Positions 1-8,765 of a DNA stretch of 57,014 bases are shown here, one piece after another (position 1 is the first letter of the stretch; the number at the start of each line of letters is the position of its first letter). The stretch comes from Thermoanaerobaculia bacterium (GTDB lineage: Bacteria; Acidobacteriota; Thermoanaerobaculia; Gp7-AA8): assembly GCA_017883235.1 (NCBI GenBank), contig JADGNY010000026.1, positions 1 to 57,014 on the forward strand, in the 5' to 3' direction. Under the pieces are notes generated by a model. It did no database searches. It was given only the letters and a program-made list of their open reading frames with translations, and had not been told where the DNA came from. Made by a program: the position numbers and the translations under genes.

Positions 1-50
1 GGCGTTCGAGATGTCGCCGCTCCGCGGCTCAACGTTTACTGAATCGATTT

Positions 51-160
51 CCCACAGCTCACGCTGTGGGCTACGTAGATAGCGCCGCTCCGCGGCGCGG
101 AGCGCCGGCTCCGCCGGCGATGCGTAACGTCCAAACTCCAGAGCGCCGCTCCGCGGCGCG
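51..160. repeat. Cluster of short perfect palindromes
   Basis: Several perfect hairpins follow one another. CCCACAGC/GCTGTGGG has a TCAC loop (51-70). GCGCCGC/GCGGCGC has a TCC loop (about 82-98) and recurs near 142-158. CGCCGGC/GCCGGCG also has a TCC loop. No coding frame here resembles a protein, and the stretch 1-234 holds nothing else I recognise. It is probably a decayed or composite REP-like intergenic element downstream of the minus-strand thioredoxin gene. Confidence 0.7.
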
Positions 161-197
161 TTGCCGCGTAGCGCACGAAGAAACGTCCAATCTCCAG

Positions 198-221
198 GGC
201 ACAGACAAGAGTGTCTGTGCC
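198..221. repeat. Dispersed palindrome GGCACAGACA-AGAG-TGTCTGTGCC, copy 1
   Basis: A perfect 10-bp stem with an AGAG loop, followed by ACATTGG. The same palindrome and flank occur twice more near 55.2 kb. It lies 14 bp beyond the stop of the minus-strand thioredoxin/TPR gene, so it could act as a transcript-end hairpin, although no T-tract follows. Confidence 0.8.
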
Positions 222-234
222 ACATTGGTCTCCC

Positions 235-1533
235 TTACATCGTATCCAACTGTTTCTTCATCGACGCGATCATCCCCTCGCTGCGCTGCTCGGCTGGCAG
301 CGACTCGGCGTACGCAATCGCTTCTTCGACCGTCTTCCGCGCGGATGTTTTGTCGCCTTTGGCGAGATAGACAGCGGCGCGGTTGCGATAGATGCCGATT
401 TTGCGAGGACCGTAGGACAGTTTCAGGGCGCGGTCGGATGCGGCCAGCGCGTCGTCGAGGCGGCCCGCCGCACGGTACGCTGAGATGAGGCGCGCCGGCG
501 GGTTGTAATCCTTCGGCAGATCGCGCTCGGACTGCTCGAGCATGGCGATCGCTTTCTCCGGCTGCTTGAGGCCGAGGTAGACCTCCAGGCGATGCGAATC
601 GTAAACGGCGCGTTGATCGGGCGTCCTGGCCTTGGCCGTTTCCTTCTCCAGGAAGGCCGCCCACTCCTCGCGCAGTTTGTGCGCGGAGGCATCGTCTTTG
701 GCCTGATCGCGCGCGTCGACGAGCGACTCGTACAGGCTGGAGCGGTCGTCGGCGGACATGGCGATCGTGCCGGCCGCGGCGAGCGTTTCGCGCGTGGCCT
801 TTTCCAGTCCTGCAACAAGCTCGGAACGGTTCCACGACTTCGCATCGAGATCGGTCGCGCACGACAAGCCGGTGCTGGCGACGTTGACGGCTGATCCGGT
901 GCCGCGCACGCGCGGGTAGAGCGCGAGCGCGCGTTCCGCGCAGCGCTGCGGATCACGGCTCTGCAGCAGCGCGAAGACGAGCGACTCGGAAGCCCGCCCG
1001 AGGCTTGGCCAACCCTTCGGCGCCTCGGCGATTGCTTCATCAAAGGCCTTGGCCGCCTCGGCCTGTTTGCCTTGCGCGGCCAGTGCGTCGGCCCGAATCA
1101 GCGTCGTGTCCGCCTTCACATGCGACCCGTGCGCGGCGCGCTCGCCATCATCGAGCAGCTTGCGGATCTGCGGCACGGTTCCCCCGCCGGCGTAGCGGAA
1201 GATGACCTTGTCTTTCGGATCGAGGATGAGCAGCGTCGGCCAGACGCTGATCGGATGCGCCTTCAGGAAGGCCGCGTTCGTGGCGTTTTCCGTATCGATC
1301 GAGAGCCAGACAAACTGTCCGGCGTACCGCTCGAGGGACTTGTCGGTGAAGACATAGGCCCTCATGGAGCGGCACGTGTGTCACCACGGTGCCCACGCCT
1401 CGACGAAGACCGGCAGGTCCGCCGCCTTGGCATGAGCAATCGCTTTCGCGTAATCGTTCTCGATCCACGGCAGGACTTCCTTCGCCTGCGCCACGGAGGC
1501 GAGGAGGAGGGATGCGATGAGGAGTCGTTTCAT
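235..1533 (-). CDS. Secreted thioredoxin-like/TPR selenoprotein (in-frame UGA)
   Basis: Read with UGA at 1381-1383 as selenocysteine, this is a 432-residue protein. Residues 1-17 are a signal peptide (MKRLLIASLLLASVAQA). A thioredoxin-like domain follows, with the active site WAPW-U-HTCRSM at residues 47-57, so Sec51 replaces the first Cys of the usual WCxxC. The cis-Pro segment is SVWPTLLILD. The rest (about 130-432) is helical and TPR-like. It is likely a periplasmic thiol-disulfide enzyme. Starting after the UGA, at the Met at 1365, would remove the signal peptide and redox centre. TAGACT lies 6 nt before the ATG. A long stem-loop follows the UGA. The alternative is a nonsense mutation or sequencing error of TGC/TGT. 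Confidence 0.82.
1324..1375 (-). other. Candidate bacterial SECIS stem-loop
   Basis: It starts 6 nt after the UGA at 1381-1383. The lower stem is GTGCCGCTC with GAGCGGTAC (9 bp, one G-U), then a 3-nt bulge, then GAGGG with CCCTC, an internal loop, and TGTC with GACA closing a 6-nt loop (TTCACC). The apical loop lies 31-36 nt after the UGA. Bacterial SECIS loops usually lie about 16-37 nt downstream, so the position fits. The fold was made by eye. Confidence 0.6.
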
Positions 1534-1542
1534 GATTGCAGT

Positions 1543-2004
<462 letters not shown>

Positions 2005-2036
2005 GGTGGCGAACGTTAGCGGAAAGAGGGGACGCG

Positions 2037-2042
2037 TACAAT
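2037..2042 (+). promoter_or_regulatory. -10-like hexamer of the Uma2-family gene
   Basis: TACAAT ends 7 nt before the ATG at 2050. A GAGGT also lies next to the ATG, but too close for normal ribosome binding, so a leaderless mRNA is likely. Confidence 0.45.
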
Positions 2043-2049
2043 TGAGGTC

Positions 2050-2619
2050 ATGAAGGCGCTGAGCCGTAGGGCAGCGACGTACCAGGATCTGCTGGATGCG
2101 CCGGAGAACATGGTCGCCGAGTTGATTGACGGCGATCTGTATACGTGGCCGCGGCCTGCCGGACCGCATGCCGACATGTCGTCGGTTCTCGGCATGTGCA
2201 TCGGTCCTCCCTATCGCCTCGGCCGCGGCGGTCCGGGTGGATGGTGGATCGTCGACGAGCCGGAGCTTCATCTCGGTGAACAGGTCGTCGTTCCCGATCT
2301 TGCAGGCTGGCGCCGGGAGCGGATGCCTCGTATTCCGAAGGACCATCGCTTCGTTATCCCGCCTGACTGGGTTTGCGAGGTGATCTCGCCGTCCACGGCG
2401 CGCATCGATCGCGGGAAGAAGATGGACATCTACGCCGAACACGACGTGGCATGGCTTTGGATCATCGATCCCATCGCACGGCTATTCGAGGTGTTCACAC
2501 TCGAAAGCGAGCGCTGGAGCCGGGTACATACGTACAGCGGCAACGACATCGTCCGCGCGGAGCCATTCCCGGAAGCGGAGATCGATCTCGCGTCGATCTG
2601 GGGTCCGGACGAGGAGTGA
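2050..2619 (+). CDS. Uma2 family (DUF820) protein
   Basis: 189 residues with the Uma2 restriction-endonuclease-like fold: AELIDGDLYTWPRP near the N terminus, EPELHLGEQVVVPDLAGW with the conserved Asp in the centre, VCEVISPSTARIDRGKKMDIYAEHDVAWLWIIDP as the PD-(D/E)xK-like core, and a beta-rich C terminus. The length is normal for the family. Its biological role is not established; such genes are common and scattered in many cyanobacteria, chloroflexi and acidobacteria. It diverges from the truncated amidohydrolase and is followed by a palindromic element. Confidence 0.85.
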   Translation: MKALSRRAATYQDLLDAPENMVAELIDGDLYTWPRPAGPHADMSSVLGMCIGPPYRLGRGGPGGWWIVDEPELHLGEQVVVPDLAGWRRERMPRIPKDHRFVIPPDWVCEVISPSTARIDRGKKMDIYAEHDVAWLWIIDPIARLFEVFTLESERWSRVHTYSGNDIVRAEPFPEAEIDLASIWGPDEE

Positions 2620-2632
2620 GCACCAACCAACA

Positions 2633-2824
2633 CTGTCATCCTGAGCCGCCGGAGCCGCGTAATCGCGGAGCGATTGCGCGGCGTAGGACGGTCGAAGGAC
2701 CCCCAAGTTGTATCCCGGTTGGGCGGCGGAATAGTAGACATTCCACCGCCCTGTCCGGGTTTCAGGTTGGGGGTCCTTCGGCGCGCTCTGCCCCTCCGGG
2801 GCTGCCGCCGCCTCAGGATGACAG
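2633..2824. repeat. Palindromic MITE-like element with nested hairpins
   Basis: The ends are inverted repeats, CTGTCATCCTGAG and CTCAGGATGACAG. Inside are a perfect 13-bp pair, GAAGGACCCCCAA (2694-2706) and TTGGGGGTCCTTC (2767-2779), and a central hairpin GGGCGG..GGAAT/ATTCC..CCGCCC (about 2721-2752). There is no coding frame. It lies between the convergent Uma2 gene and hisIE and may serve as their shared 3' end. Confidence 0.75.
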
Positions 2825-2856
2825 CGTTTTTCTCAAGGTTACAGCGTTACGTTTGC

Positions 2857-3417
2857 TCACCTCTCCCTCGACGCCAGCTCCCCCTCCACCTCACTCCACT
2901 CGATCCCCTCATCCGCCATCAGCACGCTGACGTGGAAGACGAGGTCGGCGATCTCGCTGACGAGGCGCTCGCGCGTTTCGCTCAGCGCGGCGATGACGAC
3001 CTCGGTGGCTTCTTCGCCGATTTTCTTGGCCATGCGTCCGCGGCCGCCGTTGAAGAGTTTGGCCGAGTACGAGCCCTCGGGGCGTTTCTCGCGACGGTCG
3101 CGGAGGACGTTCATCAGGCGGTCGAGCGCGCGCGGCGGGACGCCGGTGAAACACGACCGGGCGCCGGTGTGGCAGGCGGGCCCGTTCGGGATGACGCTGA
3201 CGACGAGCGCATCATGGTCGCAGTCTTCGCTGACGGCGATGACGCGCTGCGTGTTCCCCGAGGTTGCCCCCTTGTGCCAGAGCTCATTGCGGGAACGGCT
3301 CCAGAGCCAGGTCTCGCCGGTCTCGCGCGTTTTCTGCAGCGATTCTTCACTCATGTACGCGAGTGTGAGGACCTCGCCGGTTCGTGCATCCTGGATGATT
3401 GCGGGAGTGAGTTTCAT
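2857..3417 (-). CDS. hisIE: Bifunctional phosphoribosyl-AMP cyclohydrolase / phosphoribosyl-ATP pyrophosphatase
   Basis: 186 residues carrying steps 2 and 3 of histidine synthesis. HisI is residues 1 to about 100: [25 protein letters not shown], the metal-binding CDHDAL and [12 protein letters not shown]. HisE is residues 100-186: [30 protein letters not shown] and [18 protein letters not shown], the usual helical MazG-like acidic core. The ATG at 3417 overlaps the hisAF stop by 4 nt. It is the last gene of the operon, next to the palindromic element at 2633-2824. Confidence 0.96.
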   Translation of the reverse strand: MKLTPAIIQDARTGEVLTLAYMSEESLQKTRETGETWLWSRSRNELWHKGATSGNTQRVIAVSEDCDHDALVVSVIPNGPACHTGARSCFTGVPPRALDRLMNVLRDRREKRPEGSYSAKLFNGGRGRMAKKIGEEATEVVIAALSETRERLVSEIADLVFHVSVLMADEGIEWSEVEGELASRER

Positions 3418-4880
3418 CGCACCGGTATCCCTTCGCTTGCCAGAAACTGTTTTACATCGCCGATCGACAGCCGCCGGTCGTGAAAGAGCGACGCGGCCAG
3501 CACCGCGCGCGCGCCGCCGGCTTCGATGGCGTCGCGAAAATGTTCCACGCTGCCAGCGCCGCCGGAAGCGATTACGCCGATCTTCACCAGGCTCGTCACC
3601 GCGCGCAGCAGCTCGATGTCGTAGCCGCTGTTGGTGCCGTCGCGGTCGACGGAGGTGAGCAGGATCTCGCCCGCCCCCAGCTCCTCGGCACGCCGGCACC
3701 AATCGACGGCATCGACGCCGGACGATTCCCTGCCGCCGCGCACCATGGCCTCGAAATGATCGCCGGCGCGTTTGGCGTCGCACGACAACACCACGGCCTG
3801 CACCCCGAACTCGCGCGCGCAATCGGCGATGAGTTGCGGGTCGCGGATGGCGGCGGTGTTGATGGCGACGCGGTCCGCGCCCGCGCGAAGCAGCGCGCGG
3901 AAGTCCTCGATGGTCCGGACTCCGCCGCCGACGGTGAGCGGGATGAAGAGCGATTCGGAGACGTGCCGTACGACGTCGAGCGCCGTCGAACGGTTCGCGT
4001 CGGTGGCGGAGATGTCGAGGATGACCAACTCGTCGGCGCCAGCGCTCTCGTAGCGAACCGCACATTCGACCGGATCGCCGGCATCGCGGATGTCGACGAA
4101 GTTGACGCCCTTCACCACGCGCCCGTCGCGCACGTCGAGGCAGGGGATGACGCGCTCGGGGATGGCGTTGGGCGCAGCCACCAGCGCGCGCGCCTCGGCC
4201 AGCCGGATCCGTCCGTCCAGCAGCGCACGCCCGATGACACACGCGCCGACGCTCCCGATGCGGCTGAGCGAGACGACGTCGCTCATCGTGGAGACGCCGC
4301 CGGAAGCGATGATGCGCATCGCCGTGCGCAGCGACCGGTAGAGCGCGAACGATGGTCCGCGCATCGCGCCATCTTTGCTGATGTCGGTGATGAGCACCTC
4401 ACCAATTCCCATCTCTTCGACGCGTGCCAGGACCTGAGCCAACGACGCGGTTGCCTCGCGCTCCCATCCGCCGACGCGAACGATGCCGTCGCGAACATCG
4501 ACCGCCGCGATGACGCGTTCAGCACCGAGCTCGTCGACGATCGCGCGCATAACATCGGGCGCATCCGCCGCGACCGTACCGATGACCACCTTCTCCGCGC
4601 CGGCGTCGATCCAGGTCCGGGCATCGGCGAGCGATCGGATTCCGCCGCCGGCCTGGATGCGAAGGCCGCGCGACGCCAGCCGCCGCACGATCTCCGTCTC
4701 CACCGGCCTGCCGCTCCGCGATGCCTCGAGATCGACGACGTGCAGGCGCGATCCGCGGGGGACGTCGATCCTATCGAGAACGGTTTCCGGATCGCCGTAC
4801 GCCGTCACCCGCGCGAAGTCGCCGTGCAGGAGGCGGACGGCCTGTCCGTCAAGAAGATCGATCGACGGGATCACGTCCAT
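3414..4880 (-). CDS. hisAF: HisA-HisF fusion protein
   Basis: One uninterrupted frame of 488 residues. Residues 1 to about 235 are HisA (ProFAR isomerase): [14 protein letters not shown] with the catalytic Asp, GGGIRSL, and [16 protein letters not shown] with the second Asp. Residues about 243-488 are HisF, the cyclase subunit of imidazole glycerol phosphate synthase: [30 protein letters not shown] and [16 protein letters not shown]. Both active sites look intact, joined by a short linker ([11 protein letters not shown]). HisA and HisF are normally separate (beta/alpha)8 barrels of about 240-255 residues. It overlaps hisH by 10 nt, and HisH would supply ammonia to the HisF half. Confidence 0.95.
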   Translation of the reverse strand: MDVIPSIDLLDGQAVRLLHGDFARVTAYGDPETVLDRIDVPRGSRLHVVDLEASRSGRPVETEIVRRLASRGLRIQAGGGIRSLADARTWIDAGAEKVVIGTVAADAPDVMRAIVDELGAERVIAAVDVRDGIVRVGGWEREATASLAQVLARVEEMGIGEVLITDISKDGAMRGPSFALYRSLRTAMRIIASGGVSTMSDVVSLSRIGSVGACVIGRALLDGRIRLAEARALVAAPNAIPERVIPCLDVRDGRVVKGVNFVDIRDAGDPVECAVRYESAGADELVILDISATDANRSTALDVVRHVSESLFIPLTVGGGVRTIEDFRALLRAGADRVAINTAAIRDPQLIADCAREFGVQAVVLSCDAKRAGDHFEAMVRGGRESSGVDAVDWCRRAEELGAGEILLTSVDRDGTNSGYDIELLRAVTSLVKIGVIASGGAGSVEHFRDAIEAGGARAVLAASLFHDRRLSIGDVKQFLASEGIPVR

Positions 4881-5461
4881 CCGATGTAGTTCCTCAGGAC
4901 GCGCAGCCCGGCCGCCGACGATTTCTCGGGATGAAACTGCACGCCGAAGACGCGCTGATGCTGCACCGCTGCCGTGAATGGGCCGCCGTAGTCGGCTCGG
5001 GCGATCTCGTCGGGTGCGTCGACGGCCGCATAGGAGTTGACGAAGTAGAAGACGCCGTTCTCGACGCCGTCGAACAGCGGCGCCCGCGCGGCGATGCGAT
5101 TCCAGCCGATCTGCGGCACGGGGAGGATGCCGTCGTATTGCCGTACCTCTCCGCGCACGAGTCCGAGTCCGAGGGTGGTGCCCATCTCGTGCGAACGATC
5201 GAAGAGAAGCTGATGCCCGACGCAGATGCCGAGGAGTGCTGCGCCGCGGTTCACCGCCTGGTGAATGGCGGCGTCGATTTTGTTTTCCGTCAGCCAGCGC
5301 ATGGCCGCAACGAACGATCCGACGCCGGGGAGTACGAGCTTGGGGGCGTTGGCGATTTCGCCCGCGTCGCGCGTTACGTGCAATTCCGCGCCTGCGGCGC
5401 GGAGAGCCCGCGCGATGTTGGCGACGTTCGCGACGGGGGAGTCTATGAGGGTGGTCTTCAT
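4871..5461 (-). CDS. hisH: Imidazole glycerol phosphate synthase, glutaminase subunit
   Basis: 196 residues, class I glutamine amidotransferase. The nucleophile Cys is in [14 protein letters not shown], and the His-Glu pair is in [12 protein letters not shown] near the C terminus. LVLPGVGSF is the N-terminal family signature. It feeds ammonia to HisF, here fused to HisA. It overlaps the following hisAF by 10 nt. The gap to hisB upstream is 163 bp and is filled by a palindromic element, so its message lies downstream of that structure. Confidence 0.96.
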   Translation of the reverse strand: MKTTLIDSPVANVANIARALRAAGAELHVTRDAGEIANAPKLVLPGVGSFVAAMRWLTENKIDAAIHQAVNRGAALLGICVGHQLLFDRSHEMGTTLGLGLVRGEVRQYDGILPVPQIGWNRIAARAPLFDGVENGVFYFVNSYAAVDAPDEIARADYGGPFTAAVQHQRVFGVQFHPEKSSAAGLRVLRNYIGWT

Positions 5462-5465
5462 CGGT

Positions 5466-5598
5466 CGGAGCGCTGGCGTCTCGCCGGCTGGCTCAGCGGC
5501 GTCTCGCCGCTGAGGGTGGCGAGCGAATGTGCGTTTGGCGTGCGTCCGGACCGGGGGCGAGACGCCCCCGGGCCAGCCGGCGAGACGCCAGCGCTCCG
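5466..5598. repeat. Cruciform-forming element with complementary hairpin loops
   Basis: Perfect 27-bp inverted arms at 5466-5492 and 5572-5598 (CGGAGCGCTGGC... outermost). Inside are two perfect hairpins: TCAGCGGC/GCCGCTGA with loop GTCTC (5493-5513) and CGGGGGC/GCCCCCG with loop GAGAC (5552-5570). The two loops are reverse complements of each other. A 19-nt piece of one arm (5580-5598) recurs exactly at 13494-13512, so this is a dispersed family. It lies between hisB and hisH. Confidence 0.85.
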
Positions 5599-5624
5599 TT
5601 GCGCGTCCCCACGAGATCGGCAGG

Positions 5625-6215
5625 TCAAATCACACCTTTCGTCGACGGAATCTCGCTCCCCACCACCGCCTTCGCCTCTCGCAGCGCGATCGCAAATGCT
5701 TTGAAGATCGACTCGGCGGCATGGTGTCCGTTCCGGCCGCGGATGAGATCTACGTGGATGTTGCAGGCGCACTTATTGGCGAACGACTTGAAAAACTCCT
5801 CGACCAGGGCGAACGGAAAATCTTTGTGGATGAGCAGCATCTCGCGGTCGATCGGCACCTCGAAAACCAGGTACGGACGGCCGGCGAAGTCGACGACGAC
5901 GCGCGCCAGCGCCTCGTCGAGCGGAACGTAGGCGTGACCGAAGCGGCGGATGCCGCGCTTGTCGCCGAGCGCCTGCGCGAAGGCCTCGCCCAGGACCAGG
6001 GCGGTGTCTTCGACCGTGTGGTGGTAGTCGATGTGCGTATCGCCGGTGGAGACGACGTCGAGATCGACGCGGCCGTGCCGGGCGATGACGTCGAGCATAT
6101 GCGAGAGAAAGCCGACCGGCGTCTCGATGCGTGAGTGGGTCCCGTCGCCGTCGAGATTGACCGTGACGGCGACATTCGTTTCTTTGGTGGTGCGGGTGAC
6201 CGTCGCTACGCGCAT
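5625..6215 (-). CDS. hisB: Imidazoleglycerol-phosphate dehydratase
   Basis: 196 residues, the monofunctional dehydratase (step 6). The manganese-binding His motifs are present: FLSHMLDVIARHG, HIDYHHTVEDTALVLGEA and GRNGHHAAESIFKAFA. There is no histidinol-phosphatase domain as in the fused enterobacterial form, and no such gene is seen in the window. The first 10 nt overlap the end of hisC. The ATG at 6215 gives a normal family N terminus (TRTTKETN). Confidence 0.96.
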   Translation of the reverse strand: MRVATVTRTTKETNVAVTVNLDGDGTHSRIETPVGFLSHMLDVIARHGRVDLDVVSTGDTHIDYHHTVEDTALVLGEAFAQALGDKRGIRRFGHAYVPLDEALARVVVDFAGRPYLVFEVPIDREMLLIHKDFPFALVEEFFKSFANKCACNIHVDLIRGRNGHHAAESIFKAFAIALREAKAVVGSEIPSTKGVI

Positions 6216-7237
6216 GACGAGAGTGTCTCCAGGAAGGAATCGTTTTGCTCCGCGTTCCCGACCGAGACGCGCAGGGCATTGGCCACGGCGGCGCCGATAT
6301 CGCGGATGAGGATGCCGCGCGCGTGCAGGTCGTTGAACACGTCCTTGGCATTGCGCGCGGTGGTGAAGGCGATGAAATTCGACCGCGACGGGAACGGTGT
6401 CACGCCGTCGATCTGCCGCATGGCCTCGAACATCCGCGCGCGCTCGGCGATCGTGTTGGCGACATTGCGCGTGCGGATGTCGTCGTGATCGAGCGCCGTT
6501 GCCGCGACCGCTTCGCTGATGATGTTGAGCGAGTAGGGGAGTTTCACTTTGCGGATCTCGCGGCAGGTCGACGCGGTCGAGGCCAGCCAGCCGACACGCA
6601 GCCCGGCCAGCCCCCACGCCTTCGAGAAGGTTGAGAACGTGACCAGCCGGTCGTGCAGCGCAGGCATCGCATCTTCCGCGAAGTCGCCGTAGGCCCGGTC
6701 GAAGAGCACCGTCGCGCCGGTTGCCAGGAGCGCATCGATACCGCCGTCGGGCAGCACCCCTCCGGTGGGGTTGTTCGGCGAGCAGACGATGACGATGGCG
6801 TTGTCGCAGCGCTCGATGGCGCGGAGCATCTCGTCGAGCGGAAGAACGCCGGTCGTGGGATCGATGGCGATCGGCAGCGCGATCCCGCCGGCCACGGCGA
6901 CGAGCTTTTCGTAGAGCGCGAACGACGGCTTCGGGAAGACGACCGGCGTGCCGGGCCCGACGAAGGTGGGGACGGCCGCGGCCAGCAGTTCGTTCGAGCC
7001 GTTGCCGACCAGGAGGTTCTCCGTGGCGTAACCGTGGGTTTTTGCCAGCGCGCCGCGAAGGAGCATCGACTCGAAGTCGGGGTAGATGTTCCACGGCCGT
7101 TCCAGCACGCTGGCCAGCACCTGCTCTTTGAGCGCGCGCGGAAAGTCGGCCGGACTCTCGTTCTGATTGAGCTTGATCTCCGCCTCGCGCAGCTCCAGCG
7201 TGTATGCGGTCATGGCCGCTACGACATCACGCGACAT
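6206..7237 (-). CDS. hisC: Histidinol-phosphate aminotransferase
   Basis: 343 residues, fold type I PLP enzyme for step 7. It shows KLNQNESP near the N terminus, NGSNELL, IVCSPNNPTGG, a conserved DRAYGDF, and the PLP-binding Lys in TFSKAWGLAGLRVGW. The Met at 7237 (MSRDVVAAM) is chosen because the longer frame back to 7303 overlaps the hisD coding sequence and adds non-family residues. It overlaps hisD by 11 nt and hisB by 10 nt. Confidence 0.95.
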   Translation of the reverse strand: MSRDVVAAMTAYTLELREAEIKLNQNESPADFPRALKEQVLASVLERPWNIYPDFESMLLRGALAKTHGYATENLLVGNGSNELLAAAVPTFVGPGTPVVFPKPSFALYEKLVAVAGGIALPIAIDPTTGVLPLDEMLRAIERCDNAIVIVCSPNNPTGGVLPDGGIDALLATGATVLFDRAYGDFAEDAMPALHDRLVTFSTFSKAWGLAGLRVGWLASTASTCREIRKVKLPYSLNIISEAVAATALDHDDIRTRNVANTIAERARMFEAMRQIDGVTPFPSRSNFIAFTTARNAKDVFNDLHARGILIRDIGAAVANALRVSVGNAEQNDSFLETLSSCA

Positions 7238-8396
7238 GGTTCCTCCGTGCCGCGATCGATGCGGCGTGTTTCGGCAGTCCTTCGAAGTTCGCGATGCGCT
7301 CACCTGCCTCGCCGATCTCCGCCAGCTCCTCGGCGGTCATGGTGATGACGTTCGAGCGCTTCACGAAGTCATACACGCCGAGCGGGGAGAAGAAGCGCGC
7401 GCTGCCTCCCGTCGGCAGCACGTGATTCGGCCCGGCCACGTAGTCGCCCGCGGCCACGGGTGAAAACGGCCCGCAGAAGATCGCCCCGCAATTCTCCAGC
7501 CGCTCCGCGATCTCCGCGGCTCCGCGTGCATGAATCGAAACATGCTCGGGAGCAATGCGGTCAGCGAGCGCGACCGCATCATCGGCGGAAGAGACCTCGA
7601 GGTTCAGCGTCGCGCGCACATCGAGGTGCGTGCCGATCGAGATGCAGATGACCGCCGAATCCTCGCCGTGCTCCGCCTGCGCATCGAGATCGGCCTGGAT
7701 GAGCGTCACGTCCGACGACGCATCGGCGATGACGACGAGCTCGGTGGGACCGGCGGTCATGTCGATGCCGACCGTGCCGACGAGCTGCGCCTTCGCCGCG
7801 GTCACGTATTGATTGCCGGGGCCGACGATCTTGTCGACCCGTTTCAACGAGTCCGTCCCCAGCGCCGCCGCGGCGATGCCGGCCGCGCCGCCGCAGCGGT
7901 AGATCGCGGTGATGCCGAGGCGGGAACAGGCGTAATGCAGCTCATCGCGTGCCGCCGCGGCGGGTGTCGTGATGACGACCAGCTCGCGAACGCCGGCGAT
8001 GCGCGCCGGAACCGCGCACATGATCAGCGTTGAGAGATAGACCGCCCGCCCGCCGGGGGCGTAGATGCCGGCGCGCCGCAGCGGCCGGACGCGGTGCTGC
8101 ATCCCTTCCCACCGATACGACTCCGGAAGCTGCGGCCGGTGAAAGGCCTCGATCCGCTCGATGGCGGTCTCGATGGCATCGCGCATGGCCGGATCGATCG
8201 AGACGTCACGTGGTGTGATGAGAATCTCATCGAGCGTCACGCCATCGAAGCGCGCGATCTGTTCGCGTACGAATGCATCGCCGCGCGCCCGGACGCCGGC
8301 GATCATCTCCGCGGCGACGCGCATGGCATTGTCATTCGACGCGCCGCGGCGGGATGCGAGTTCGAGCAAAGCAAGGTCTATCTCATCGCTTCGCAT
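7227..8396 (-). CDS. hisD: Histidinol dehydrogenase
   Basis: 389 residues; the family is usually about 420-440, so this is a somewhat short member. It shows RRAGIYAPGGRAVYLSTLIM, GGAAGIAAAALGT, KIVGPGNQYVTAAK, IDMTAGPTELVVIAD, the zinc-site segment DLDAQAEHGEDS and APEHVSIH. The start at 8396 (MRSDEIDLALLEL) is preferred; the frame remains open upstream, but that part is palindromic element sequence. The gap to hisG is 369 bp and contains a MITE-like element. Confidence 0.94.
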   Translation of the reverse strand: MRSDEIDLALLELASRRGASNDNAMRVAAEMIAGVRARGDAFVREQIARFDGVTLDEILITPRDVSIDPAMRDAIETAIERIEAFHRPQLPESYRWEGMQHRVRPLRRAGIYAPGGRAVYLSTLIMCAVPARIAGVRELVVITTPAAAARDELHYACSRLGITAIYRCGGAAGIAAAALGTDSLKRVDKIVGPGNQYVTAAKAQLVGTVGIDMTAGPTELVVIADASSDVTLIQADLDAQAEHGEDSAVICISIGTHLDVRATLNLEVSSADDAVALADRIAPEHVSIHARGAAEIAERLENCGAIFCGPFSPVAAGDYVAGPNHVLPTGGSARFFSPLGVYDFVKRSNVITMTAEELAEIGEAGERIANFEGLPKHAASIAARRNHVA

Positions 8397-8435
8397 GATG
8401 GTCTCCACGTCCTCGAACTTGCGACTCCGTTCGTC

Positions 8436-8684
8436 GAGAGTCCTTCTCCCCCCGCGGTTTTTTGCGGGGGGAGAAGGTGCCGAAGGCGGATGAGGGGGGC
8501 CTTTACCCGAGATGTATGGTCTTGCCACGCTTGACGGACGCCCGTTAGTTGGCATTCTGCACGTTCGCAACTTACAGACGCGTGAATCGCCCCCTCATCC
8601 GCCTGTCGGCACCCTTCGACTCGCTTCGCTCGCTCAGGGCAGGCTCTTCTCCCCCGCAAAAACCCGCGGGGGAGAAGGGCTCTC
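8436..8684. repeat. MITE-like palindromic element between hisG and hisD
   Basis: The outer ends match as inverted repeats (GAGAG-T/C-CCTTCTCCCCC on both sides). Each end carries its own hairpin: CTCCCCCCGC/GCGGGGGGAG on the left and CTCCCCCGC/GCGGGGGAG on the right. Inner segments also pair, GGCGGATGAGGGGG with CCCCCTCATCCGCC. No open frame resembles a protein. The whole hisG-hisD gap (8397-8765) holds only this element and short flanks. Confidence 0.8.
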
Positions 8685-8765
8685 GATGTAAGGGGGTCCC
8701 GAGCGCTCTCGCCTCTCGACGTTGGGCGGCGTCCGCGATGCCAGGTTGTTCGTGAGAAATGCGAC

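Noticed and set aside
235-1365. Thioredoxin/TPR gene as an ordinary protein starting at the Met at 1365.
   Set aside because: This start lies after the active site and removes the signal peptide and first half of the fold, which are intact in the same frame upstream of the UGA.
3480-4889. A 469-codon frame antisense to hisAF.
   Set aside because: High GC gives long antisense frames. Composition is low-complexity (Asp/Arg/Ala-rich) and the opposite strand is clearly HisA-HisF.
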